NCBI GenBank assembly: GCA_040381555.1
Contig: JBEIHC010000129.1
Coordinates: 1 to 7,463, forward strand
DNA length: 7,463 nt
Direction: 5' to 3'
Source of the DNA: CANHCC01 sp040381555
GTDB taxonomy: Bacteria; Bacteroidota; Bacteroidia; J057; RFSG01
Shown here: one piece after another, positions 1-6,231 of the stretch
Position numbering within the stretch: the stretch's first letter is position 1
Layout of the letters: each line of letters starts with the position of its first letter
Made by a program: the position numbers and the translations under genes
Notes under the pieces: generated by a model
Database searches by the model: none
What the model saw: the letters and a program-made list of their open reading frames with translations, nothing else
Told to the model about the DNA's origin: nothing

Positions 1-52
1 AAAGAAATTATATCGAGAAGGATTGTATCGCTCCGTATCGAGGTAAGAAGGG
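1..52 (+). repeat. Degenerate intergenic repeat, copy 1
   Basis: This stretch matches 266-317 at 46 of 52 positions in the same orientation, including an unbroken 21-base match around the core CGCTCCGTATCGAGG. It may start before the window. No convincing reading frame runs through it. The following bases 53-95 show no recognisable feature. It is probably one unit of a genome-wide intergenic repeat family; the dispersal is an inference. Confidence 0.75.
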
Positions 53-95
53 AAATTATAAGCAGGGAAGTTAGGACACGGTTGTATAAGTTTTC

Positions 96-170
96 GCCAG
101 TCTTAACTCGATAAGGCACTAATGCTTTCGTGAGGGATTTAGTTTTGTTCGGTGCCTACTCGGTATGACT
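96..170 (-). repeat. Degenerate intergenic repeat, inverted copy 2
   Basis: Read on the minus strand, this stretch resembles 245-317. It starts with a perfect 16-base match (155-170 against 245-260, core CATACCGAGTAGG) and ends with a match of about 15 in 20 bases (99-118 against the complement of 296-316, core TCGAGTTAAGAC versus TCGAGGTAAGAC). The middle is diverged, and the two copies differ by only about 2 bases in length. It therefore forms one arm of an imperfect inverted repeat with copy 3. Confidence 0.65.
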
Positions 171-244
171 GATAGAGTTTAGAGTTTTGATTTTTCATGT
201 TTTGTTTTTCCAGTTTCATTTTTCTTTTGCTTAATCCCCAAAAT

Positions 245-317
245 AGTCATACCGAGTAGGAGCATAAAGAAACTATTTCGAGAAGGGATGTGTCGCTCCG
301 TATCGAGGTAAGACGGG
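245..317 (+). repeat. Degenerate intergenic repeat, copy 3
   Basis: This copy carries both halves of the unit: the AGTCATACCGAGTAGG head shared in inverse with 155-170, and the body shared directly with 1-52. With copy 2 it encloses a T-rich spacer (171-244) that has no gene. Bases 318-381, up to the next ORF, show nothing else recognisable. A minus-strand ORF across 247-519 is most likely chance. Confidence 0.7.
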
Positions 318-381
318 CTAGGGAGGATAAAACCTTTTGGAAACAGATGCGTTCTGTTTTTATTATTCTTAATTTTACCGA

Positions 382-738
382 ATGGGATTTAACCTTCGCA
401 TGAATCATGGTAAGGGCAGCATCATCAGGTGCTTGCTTTCGATGATTTTGTTTTTGGGTTGTTCTATTCCTTTTTTTCGATTGTTGTGTGATTGCAACAG
501 TACTGAATTTTCTTCTCAATACGAGTTTTCATATTTCCAGAATCAAACCCAGGCAGTTTCAGTTGGTGTAATGGATTTACTTCCATTTGAGGAGGATGTT
601 GATCCAGATGAATGGGCGACAAGCCTTAGTAAGTCCGACTTGAAAGAATTCCGTTGGGAGATTCCTGCACTGTTCAATTTTCTGGTGTATGTGGAGGCGA
701 ATTCTTTATGGCTACATTACCGGAATATCCGGATTTAA
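382..738 (+). CDS. Small hypothetical protein with N-terminal hydrophobic segment
   Basis: I do not recognise this 118-residue product. An N-terminal hydrophobic stretch (about residues 14-34) could be a signal or membrane anchor. Cys27 follows Leu-Gly, a poor but possible lipobox. The rest is soluble-looking and acidic in the middle (EEDVDPDEW near residues 70-78), with aromatic-rich ends. An alternative ATG lies at 400. A weak -7-like TAATTTTA (370-377) ends 4 nt before the first ATG, the same spacing seen at better promoters in this window, which mildly favours 382. The composition looks protein-like, but there is no homology support, it stands alone, and a repeat cluster lies just upstream, so it may be spurious or a remnant. 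Confidence 0.45.
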   Translation: MGFNLRMNHGKGSIIRCLLSMILFLGCSIPFFRLLCDCNSTEFSSQYEFSYFQNQTQAVSVGVMDLLPFEEDVDPDEWATSLSKSDLKEFRWEIPALFNFLVYVEANSLWLHYRNIRI

Positions 739-829
739 GAATCCATATTTTTTTGGCAGGCAGGATTCAGCCTTTATAGAATCATCCCCTCAATAATAGC
801 TATAATTTAATTTATTGAATTTCTCAATC

Positions 830-1582
830 ATGAAGAAGTGGATGCTATTTTTTATGCTATGGAGTATCACAACGCTTATGGCACAATCTATTCGTAAAAC
901 CGAAAGGAATGATATTGGCTGGTATGTAGTGACCAGTACAATTAAACTAAGTGAAAAATTTAAATTAGCAGGGGAATACCAGTTTCGTCGTACCCATTGG
1001 GGCGAAACTTGGCAGCAGAGCCTACTTCGCACAGGTCTCCAATATCAGGTTAATTCAAATTTAAAGGTACGGGCAGGATATGCCTGGATTGTTACTTTTC
1101 CTTATGGCGAAACATCCCTGAATGCGCTTGGTCGCACCTTTCCTGAGCATCGTATCTATCAGGCTGTTCTGACAGAGGCACCAACTGGCAAATTACGCTT
1201 TAGCAATAGGTATATGTTCGAGCAAAGGTTTGTGGGATATTTTCACTCAGCAACAGATCCGAAGCCTTATGAATACAGGATGTTGATGAGAGCCCGGGCA
1301 TTGGTTCGGGCAGAAACAACTGTGGGATTTTTGAGCAAAGGAAAAATGCGAACATATATTGGGGCATGGGATGAAATATTTATTGGCTTTGGCCGGAATG
1401 TAGGTGAAAATGTTTTTGATCAGAATCGGATTGCGCTGATTGCTGGCGTTCAGCCAAATAAACATTTCCGGATTGAAGGCGGATTCTTTGAACAGTTCGT
1501 TCAGGTAGGCAGGGAGATTCACAATCAAAATGTGTTTCAATACAATACAGGAGTGAATCTGGTAGCCAATTTAGAATTTTAA
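830..1582 (+). CDS. DUF2490 domain-containing secreted protein
   Basis: This 250-residue protein matches the DUF2490 family pattern by eye. It has a signal peptide (residues 1-19, cleavage likely after MAQ), then amphipathic beta-strand repeats with EYQFRR (49-54), GYAW (83-86), YGET (92-95), PEHR (105-108), the Arg-rich strand YRMLMRARA (149-157), DEIF (181-184), FDQNR (196-200) and a final strand ending in Phe. Alternating strands and a terminal Phe suggest a small outer-membrane beta-barrel; the family's function is unknown. I chose ATG 830 over the in-frame TTG at 815 because it starts a clean signal peptide (MKKW). No strong promoter box or Shine-Dalgarno precedes it; the upstream region is only AT-rich (801-816). 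It appears to be transcribed alone. Confidence 0.85.
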   Translation: MKKWMLFFMLWSITTLMAQSIRKTERNDIGWYVVTSTIKLSEKFKLAGEYQFRRTHWGETWQQSLLRTGLQYQVNSNLKVRAGYAWIVTFPYGETSLNALGRTFPEHRIYQAVLTEAPTGKLRFSNRYMFEQRFVGYFHSATDPKPYEYRMLMRARALVRAETTVGFLSKGKMRTYIGAWDEIFIGFGRNVGENVFDQNRIALIAGVQPNKHFRIEGGFFEQFVQVGREIHNQNVFQYNTGVNLVANLEF

Positions 1583-1593
1583 CATAAAGTTAA

Positions 1594-1624
1594 TATTGCC
1601 TCTTCAAAGATTATTTTACCTTTG
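1594..1624 (+). promoter_or_regulatory. Bacteroidota-type promoter of the leader/DUF2721 transcript
   Basis: A perfect -7 box TACCTTTG (consensus TAnnTTTG) lies at 1617-1624, with an upstream ATTG at 1595-1598 serving as the -33 element (consensus TTTG or TTG). The gap of 18 nt is within the usual range. Transcription should start around 1629, which coincides with the leader ORF's ATG. Confidence 0.75.
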
Positions 1625-1628
1625 TAGC

Positions 1629-1718
1629 ATGATTCAGAACAGTACCACCCTTTCCATTCAGAAGATGATGCATTGTTGTAAATGGCTTACAAGTCAGAGG
1701 GAGCGTATTGTTCATTAA
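1629..1718 (+). CDS. Putative attenuator leader peptide (29 aa)
   Basis: This is a short ORF of 29 codons plus stop, beginning 4 nt after a perfect -7 box and ending before a strong terminator. Its middle reads Met-Met-His-Cys-Cys-Lys-Trp (codons at 1665-1685). Those codons sit in or next to the loop of a predicted hairpin, and codons 22-25 overlap the antiterminator strand (1694-1701). This layout is typical of leader peptides of ribosome-mediated attenuators. The adjacent Met and Cys codons are the obvious candidates for the sensed amino acids, but the run is short, so the effector is a guess. The ORF could instead be fortuitous within a small RNA. No Shine-Dalgarno is present, consistent with leaderless initiation. 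Confidence 0.5.
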   Translation: MIQNSTTLSIQKMMHCCKWLTSQRERIVH

Positions 1719-1777
1719 TTCAAAAAGAATAACAGAAAATACACATAAAGCCCTCTGAGAAATCAGGGGGCTTTTTT
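1648..1777 (+). promoter_or_regulatory. Candidate transcription attenuator upstream of DUF2721 gene
   Basis: Three mutually exclusive pairings can be drawn. Pairing 1:2 joins 1648-1653 to 1696-1701 (one G-U) stacked on 1654-1658 with 1681-1685. Pairing 2:3 is the perfect 8-bp antiterminator TCAGAGGG (1694-1701) with CCCTCTGA (1751-1758). Pairing 3:4 is the terminator hairpin. A ribosome stalled at the Met/Cys codons would open 1:2 and allow 2:3, giving read-through into the downstream gene. An efficient ribosome covers 1694-1701 and the terminator forms. The pairings are seen in the sequence; the mechanism is inferred by analogy with amino-acid leaders such as the Bacteroidota trp leader. A discrete small RNA of about 150 nt is the alternative. 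Confidence 0.6.
1747..1777 (+). terminator. Strong intrinsic terminator before the DUF2721 gene
   Basis: The stem pairs 1747-1758 with 1763-1774 (12 bp, one G-U), closed by a GAAA tetraloop (1759-1762), and is followed by the T run ending at 1777. It lies only 14 bases before the DUF2721 start codon and directly abuts its Shine-Dalgarno. That placement fits a conditional terminator inside a leader better than an end for the DUF2490 gene, whose stop codon is about 165 bp upstream. Confidence 0.9.
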
Positions 1778-1780
1778 ATT

Positions 1781-1785
1781 AGGAG
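1781..1785 (+). promoter_or_regulatory. Shine-Dalgarno of the DUF2721 gene
   Basis: AGGAG ends 6 nt before ATG 1792. It is the only clear Shine-Dalgarno before a gene in the window, which fits this gene having a long 5' leader while several others appear leaderless. Confidence 0.7.
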
Positions 1786-1791
1786 AAAATT

Positions 1792-2247
1792 ATGTTAGAG
1801 TTAACTACACCCGCTTTGTTGTTTAGCACCGTATCGCTGACTATGCTGGCTTACACCAATCGCTTTTTGGCATTGGCAAAATTGATTCGTGATTTATACG
1901 ATCTGTATAGCCGTCAGCAGGAAGTAGGATTGTTTCGCCAAATTTATATTTTAAAACATCGTTTAAATATGGTCAGACAAATGCAAATGCTCTGTATTCT
2001 TGCTTTGGCAAGTAGCATGATTAGTATGCTCTGTTTGTTGGTAAAAAACGAATTCTTTGCTCAAGGATTCTTTGGATTAAGTCTGGTATTGTTAATTATT
2101 TCATTAGGCTTTTCTGTCTATGAAATTTCCTTATCTACTCATGCGATAGATATTTCTTTACAAGATATCGATCGTAGGATGCCGAAGACCAATACTGCTT
2201 TACAGATATACCGTAAAATAATTCAACTGCCTACAAAGTCTCGGTAA
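1792..2247 (+). CDS. DUF2721 family membrane protein
   Basis: This 151-residue protein has the DUF2721 signature: an N-terminal LTTPALLFS (residues 4-12), then MLAYTNRFLALAKLIRDL (18-35), a charged cytoplasmic stretch, the helix-start LNMVRQMQML (58-67), and hydrophobic segments at about 5-25, 64-86 and 88-113. The first segment and the NRF(L)ALAKLIRDL helix are the best-conserved parts of the family. The C-terminal tail (from about 118) is polar. The function is unknown; the family are small inner-membrane proteins with three helices. The start is set by the Shine-Dalgarno. Expression is probably controlled by the attenuator just upstream. The last 17 bp overlap the end of the convergent transglycosylase gene. 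Confidence 0.88.
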   Translation: MLELTTPALLFSTVSLTMLAYTNRFLALAKLIRDLYDLYSRQQEVGLFRQIYILKHRLNMVRQMQMLCILALASSMISMLCLLVKNEFFAQGFFGLSLVLLIISLGFSVYEISLSTHAIDISLQDIDRRMPKTNTALQIYRKIIQLPTKSR

Positions 2248-3910
2248 TAAATAATTTTAGTTTCATTCCCGGTTTTATTCGGTCATGGCTTAATTGATTA
2301 AGTTTCCGAATTAAATCTCCACGGGTATCATATTTCTTTGCGAGTGCCCATATTTCTTCGCCCCTCTTTACTTCATGTGTGAGCCATACGCTCCGAATTA
2401 CCGGAAAGGGTTTAATTACATCCGGCATACTGACTTTACAAACAATACCCTTTCCTTCCGGCTGACAAACTACTGGCATGCGCGAGGTTTCTGAGGGCAA
2501 TTTGTACAATTCTTCTGAATTCAAAGCGTAAAACTCATTCATTTTACTTTTGTTCTTATCCTTAGTTGGGGATTGAAGAATTGTGATTGTCTTGGGTGCT
2601 TTTTCCTGTAGAAATATTTTTCTGCCCTGTTCAGGTTTAGAAGCCTGTGTTTTCTTAACCCGATTGAGTTTTTTTATTTTTGCTTCCGGAATTTCCGTTA
2701 GGGCGGCAATGAGCTCCCAGCTATCTCCTTCTTGCACAATCCAAATAGGCGAACTTTTGGGATCGGTTTTGCGATACCCTTTTTCTGATTGAACTAAGCC
2801 ATTGGAGGGAATGCCTGGATTCCATTCTTTTAGTTCAGTTAGCTCGATTCCGGCATTAGCCGCTAACTGCTTTGCGGATAATGGTTTTTCTAGATAAATA
2901 TATTCTGAACGGAAATCATCATCCCATAATAGATAAGAAAGATGAAAGGGTTTTCCATCTCCTGTTAAGGGCTTAGAGGGAATTGTCTGAGGCAGGGGAA
3001 TTTCCGGACCAGCATACGAAGGAATTAATTCGGGTAGTTTTCCATTGTGAATGGGAGTTCCTGTCAGAGATGCCTCTGGAATTCTTGGAATAAAGGCTAC
3101 TTGTGATTTGCCTGTTGGGGGTAATTGAGGTTTCATCATCCATAAATTATATTTTCTAAAACTATCAGGATGAATTTGAAACTCTGTACAGATTTCCGGC
3201 AGTGATTTTCCTGGAGATACATATTTTGCTTCTAGCCATACTTGGGGAGTTGCGGCTGAACGAATGTAATCCTCAAATACAATTTTATGTGCCAATGCCT
3301 TTAGAGGATACCAATGGAAATCGGCTTCAATGGTCATTTTTTTTGCTCCGAAAGAAGTGGGATTGACATACGCCATGGAGCCTCCTCCTCCTGCATAATA
3401 GGCTATGACGGCATATAGGTAATTGTCGAAGTATCGGTTATTTTGATAAAAATATTTAGCAGCAGCTATCGTTGATTTATAGAGATGCTTTCTTTCGTCC
3501 AAGTTTTCATTAATAGTCAAACCCATTTCGCGTGCGGTAAAATCTTTAAACTGCCAGAATCCAACTGCGTTGGAGGAGGAAACGGCATCTCCCACAAAAG
3601 CACTTTCCTGTATGACGAGGTATTTTAAGTCTTCGGGTACTCCACAGCGTTGTAGGGCATCTTCTACCCAAGGCATGAAGATGCTAATTCTGCGCTTGAG
3701 TTCCTGATGATAGTCTGCACGATGGGTTAATTTATCTACCGTTTTTTTTATTTCTGCTCTTGCTCCAGGGGTGAGGGTTAATTCAATTCCACAAAAGGTC
3801 ATTTGCTCCGGAACAGTCCAAGTTTCATCCGATGCGGAAAGTTGGGGACAAATCCAGAATAGAAGCAGTGCAACTTTCAGGTGCAGCCATTTTATATTTC
3901 CTTTTTTCAT
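2231..3910 (-). CDS. Lytic transglycosylase with LysM domains (MltD-like)
   Basis: This 559-residue exported murein lytic transglycosylase should cleave the MurNAc-GlcNAc bond of peptidoglycan to form 1,6-anhydro ends in the periplasm. It has a signal peptide (1-27), then an SLT domain at about 75-220 with catalytic Glu102 in VIQESAF, GFWQFK (117-122) and IAYYAGGG (169-176, where most relatives have Asn in place of the second Tyr). LysM-like segments follow at about 228-276 (divergent), 388-435 and 508-555; the last is the clearest and would bind glycan. A low-complexity linker lies between. ATG 3910 is preferred over the TTG at 3919 because it opens with MKK and a signal peptide. The gene has its own -7 box 6 nt upstream but also lies 76 bp after the O-methyltransferase gene on the same strand, so cotranscription is possible. 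Confidence 0.92.
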   Translation of the reverse strand: MKKGNIKWLHLKVALLLFWICPQLSASDETWTVPEQMTFCGIELTLTPGARAEIKKTVDKLTHRADYHQELKRRISIFMPWVEDALQRCGVPEDLKYLVIQESAFVGDAVSSSNAVGFWQFKDFTAREMGLTINENLDERKHLYKSTIAAAKYFYQNNRYFDNYLYAVIAYYAGGGGSMAYVNPTSFGAKKMTIEADFHWYPLKALAHKIVFEDYIRSAATPQVWLEAKYVSPGKSLPEICTEFQIHPDSFRKYNLWMMKPQLPPTGKSQVAFIPRIPEASLTGTPIHNGKLPELIPSYAGPEIPLPQTIPSKPLTGDGKPFHLSYLLWDDDFRSEYIYLEKPLSAKQLAANAGIELTELKEWNPGIPSNGLVQSEKGYRKTDPKSSPIWIVQEGDSWELIAALTEIPEAKIKKLNRVKKTQASKPEQGRKIFLQEKAPKTITILQSPTKDKNKSKMNEFYALNSEELYKLPSETSRMPVVCQPEGKGIVCKVSMPDVIKPFPVIRSVWLTHEVKRGEEIWALAKKYDTRGDLIRKLNQLSHDRIKPGMKLKLFITETL

Positions 3911-3916
3911 GGTAAG

Positions 3917-3924
3917 CAAAGATA
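3917..3924 (-). promoter_or_regulatory. Probable -7 box of the transglycosylase gene
   Basis: Read on the minus strand this is TATCTTTG, a perfect TAnnTTTG box, ending 6 nt before ATG 3910. No good TTTG is visible 18-22 nt upstream, so the promoter may be weak or the match fortuitous. If it is used, the mRNA has almost no 5' leader. Confidence 0.5.
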
Positions 3925-3986
3925 TTAGAAATACAGGAAAGCTAATTCTGGATATCCATAGGATAAATAGGTGCTAAGTACAAGAG

Positions 3987-4625
3987 TTATAATTTTCTGA
4001 TAAAACTGATGCCGTCCCGAATAGGCATCAGAACAACCTCCACTCTTGGATCTGAGGCTATTTTCTGATTAAATGCTCTTACTGCTATGGTTTTTTTATC
4101 CTGAGCTTCGGCGTTGCATACCTGTCCGCTCCACAGGACATTATCCGCAAGTATTAATCCACCTGAAGGCATTTTAGGTAAGACCGCTTCGAAATATTCA
4201 GCATATTCATATTTTTCAGCATCCATAAAAACCAAGTCAAACATCTCCGTGAGGGTCGGGATAATCTGCAAGGCGGCTCCAGTGTGCAAAATCACCTGAC
4301 TCTGCCGTTTGGCCTCCTGAAGATATCTTTCTGCGATACTTTTTAATTCGGGATCTAATTCTATTGTGTGCAGAATTCCTTCAGGCGGAAGTCCTTCTGC
4401 CAGGCATAAAGCGGCATATCCGGTATAAGTGCCTATCTCTAAAATTCGCTTAGGTCTTATTAATTTAGACACCATAGAAAGTAACCTTCCCTGAAGAACC
4501 CCTGAGAGCATCCGGGGGTACAGGTAATTTAAATGGGTTTCTCTTCTTAATCGGCCAAGTAGCTCAGGCTCGGGGGAAGAATGCTGCTCTGAATAAAGTT
4601 GAATGGTCTCAGGAATGAAATTCAT
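3987..4625 (-). CDS. Class I SAM-dependent O-methyltransferase (COG4122 / CCoAOMT-like)
   Basis: This 212-residue cytosolic methyltransferase has the full motif set: ILEIGTYTGYAA (61-72) for SAM binding, ELDPE (89-93) for the ribose acidic residue, FDLVFMDAEK (129-138) and ADNVLWSG (160-167). Asp135, Asp161 and Asn162 are at the usual positions for the divalent-metal site of cation-dependent O-methyltransferases. The end GISFIRK (205-211) is also typical. The length is normal for the bacterial family. The substrate cannot be told: bacterial members include small-molecule catechol-type enzymes and the tRNA-U34 methyltransferase TrmR of Bacillus, which is a real possibility here. A good -7 box lies 4 nt before the ATG. 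The transglycosylase gene follows after 76 bp. Confidence 0.9.
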   Translation of the reverse strand: MNFIPETIQLYSEQHSSPEPELLGRLRRETHLNYLYPRMLSGVLQGRLLSMVSKLIRPKRILEIGTYTGYAALCLAEGLPPEGILHTIELDPELKSIAERYLQEAKRQSQVILHTGAALQIIPTLTEMFDLVFMDAEKYEYAEYFEAVLPKMPSGGLILADNVLWSGQVCNAEAQDKKTIAVRAFNQKIASDPRVEVVLMPIRDGISFIRKL

Positions 4626-4629
4626 ACAA

Positions 4630-4663
4630 CAAATTTAGGCAATTGAGATTGTATTGCCTCAAA
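4630..4663 (-). promoter_or_regulatory. Promoter of the O-methyltransferase gene
   Basis: On the minus strand a TAAATTTG -7 box (4637-4630) is preceded, after 22 nt, by TTTG (4663-4660) as the -33 element. The box ends 4 nt before ATG 4625, which would put the transcription start at the start codon. The site shares the 141-bp divergent intergenic region with the hydrolase promoter. Confidence 0.65.
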
Positions 4664-4754
4664 CTTCGGTTTTACTCTTTCCCATTCAATTCTAAATTTC
4701 GCAGATTCAGGAAATAAAGTATTCTATTTCTCCAATTTATTTCAGGGAAGTGCT

Positions 4755-4762
4755 TATTTTTG
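4755..4762 (+). promoter_or_regulatory. -7 box of the SGNH hydrolase gene
   Basis: TATTTTTG matches TAnnTTTG and ends 4 nt before ATG 4767. No clear TTTG is visible at the -33 distance. The spacing is the same as at the O-methyltransferase gene and the leader ORF. Confidence 0.55.
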
Positions 4763-4766
4763 AATT

Positions 4767-6017
4767 ATGAAAAATTTCCTGTCGCTTCTATTACTTATTC
4801 CCATTTTATCCTTCGCCCAAACCAGAGTATTGTTTTTGGGAAATTCCTACACTGCAGTAAATGATTTACCGGGAGTATTTGATAGTTTGAGTACCAATGG
4901 AGGGGAGAATGTATCGACAAGTTCTGTTACTCCTGGTGGCTTCACCTTTCTGCAACATATGACCAATCCTGCTTCTCAATCGGCCTTAGGTCAAGCCTGG
5001 GATTTTGTGGTATTGCAGGAGCAAAGTCAGAGGCCGAGTTTCTCTCCTTCTCAAGTTGCAACAGAAGTCTATCCTTATGCGCAGCAGTTAGACAGCATTG
5101 CTGCATTATCGGATTCTTGCACGAAGACTATTTTTTATATGACTTGGGGGCGTAAAAATGGGGACGCCATGAATTGTCCTGTCTATCCTCCTGTCTGCAC
5201 TTATGCTGGTATGCAGCAACGGCTTCGGGATTCCTACCTTCAAATGGCCAATGATAATGGGGCTATTGTTGCTCCTGCTGGGGTGGCTTGGCAGCGCTCT
5301 ATTATTCAGGACCCTTCTCTGAATTTATATGATCCGGATGAAAGTCATCCCAATTTCTCCGGAACTTATCTGACCGCTTGCGTGATGTATGCAACGGTAT
5401 TTAAAAAGGACCCTGCCTTATTGACTTGGAATGGAGGATTGGCTCCGGCACAAGCAGCTTTCCTTAGGGGCATTGCTTCTCAAGTGGTATTAGATAGCTT
5501 GGACCTTTGGAACCGGGATGTGTATGATGTAGCGGCAAACTTCGGTACGACGGTTACTAATTATTCCGTGCAATTGAGTGATAGTTCTGTGAACGCTGTG
5601 AATTATCTCTGGGCTTTTGGAGATGGTAATACAGATACTCTTCCTGCCCCATCCCATACCTATCAAAATTCTGGCACTTATACCATTCAACTTATCGTTA
5701 GCTCCCAATGTGATGTCGATACTTTCAGTCGTCAGATAATTGTGTTGGATACTAACACCGTAAAGTCTTCTGCAGATTTAATTTCCGGTCTTCCCACGGT
5801 ATATCCTAATCCCGGAAAAGAGGAAATTTCCTTATCTAATTTACCCACAGAGAACTGCACAGAGATAGGCATTTATAACCTTCAGGGAAAGAAGGTCTTG
5901 AGTTTGCCTAAATCTGAGGAAATAAATTTCCTTACTATTTCAGTTTCCGGATTGACTCCGGGCTTGTATTTTATTCATGCTGGAAATGTGATTCTATCCT
6001 GGCGGAAAATAGAATAA
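4767..6017 (+). CDS. Secreted SGNH-type hydrolase (DUF4886-like) with PKD and T9SS sorting domain
   Basis: This 416-residue protein starts with a signal peptide (1-18, LSFA-Q). The catalytic part (about 19-255) resembles SGNH/DUF4886 hydrolases: LFLGNSYT (22-29) carries the nucleophile Ser27, VVLQEQS (81-87) is the third block, and DESHPNFSG (191-199) supplies the Asp191 and His194 pair of the D-x-x-H motif. A PKD domain follows (about 256-327) with WAFGDG (282-287) and a HTYQNSGTYT-type strand. The C-terminus (345-416) is a type A T9SS sorting domain with YPNP (346-349), IYNLQGKKV (369-377) and LTPGLYFI (396-403). It should therefore be exported across the outer membrane and probably attached to the surface. 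The likely activity is ester or acetyl hydrolysis on a glycan; the substrate is unknown. Cysteines at 118, 137, 144 and 205 may form disulfides. Confidence 0.9.
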   Translation: MKNFLSLLLLIPILSFAQTRVLFLGNSYTAVNDLPGVFDSLSTNGGENVSTSSVTPGGFTFLQHMTNPASQSALGQAWDFVVLQEQSQRPSFSPSQVATEVYPYAQQLDSIAALSDSCTKTIFYMTWGRKNGDAMNCPVYPPVCTYAGMQQRLRDSYLQMANDNGAIVAPAGVAWQRSIIQDPSLNLYDPDESHPNFSGTYLTACVMYATVFKKDPALLTWNGGLAPAQAAFLRGIASQVVLDSLDLWNRDVYDVAANFGTTVTNYSVQLSDSSVNAVNYLWAFGDGNTDTLPAPSHTYQNSGTYTIQLIVSSQCDVDTFSRQIIVLDTNTVKSSADLISGLPTVYPNPGKEEISLSNLPTENCTEIGIYNLQGKKVLSLPKSEEINFLTISVSGLTPGLYFIHAGNVILSWRKIE

Positions 6018-6082
6018 GATTTAATTCTAAAAGGAATTGTATCTGGCTTGAAACCTAATTATTGGATTCTACTTTAAGGAGT

Positions 6083-6099
6083 AATGGCTCTACGCCATT
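6083..6099. repeat. Small perfect hairpin
   Basis: AATGGC (6083-6088) and GCCATT (6094-6099) pair perfectly around a 5-base loop. There is no T run after it, so it is not an intrinsic terminator. It may be part of the same intergenic repeat tract as 6200-6231. Confidence 0.4.
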
Positions 6100-6199
6100 G
6101 ATTGTCGGTAAATTCAGAGTTTTAATTAAAACGAATTTCCGTATTCGGCCTATTAAACACAAGATAAAATCTCAGGAGCTGTGGCTTGCGGGTGGCGTG

Positions 6200-6231
6200 C
6201 CCTCTCCTTCGGGGAGGGTTAGGGAGGGGGT
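6200..6231. repeat. G-rich REP-like hairpin repeat
   Basis: CCCTCTCC (6200-6207) pairs with GGGGAGGG (6211-6218, one G-U) around a 3-base loop, followed by a second G-rich block (GGGAGGGGG, 6222-6230). From general knowledge, this CCCTCTCC-TTC-GGGGAGGG pattern with a trailing GGGAGGGG recurs as an intergenic repeat in many bacterial genomes, including Bacteroidota. It stands out sharply from its AT-rich surroundings. Confidence 0.6.

Noticed and set aside
1..317. CRISPR array
   Set aside because: The repeat units alternate in orientation, differ in sequence and have unequal spacing, and no cas genes are present.
247..519. A 90-codon minus-strand ORF
   Set aside because: It covers repeat copy 3 and overlaps the more protein-like plus-strand ORF; its composition (Lys/Arg/Gln-rich, low complexity) looks like a chance frame.
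739..768. Terminator after the 118-residue ORF (GAATCC with GGATTC)
   Set aside because: The stem is only 6 bp with an 18-base loop and no T run follows it.
815..829. TTG start adding five residues to the DUF2490 protein
   Set aside because: The ATG at 830 begins directly with MKKW and a normal signal peptide; the added residues would only lengthen the N-region.
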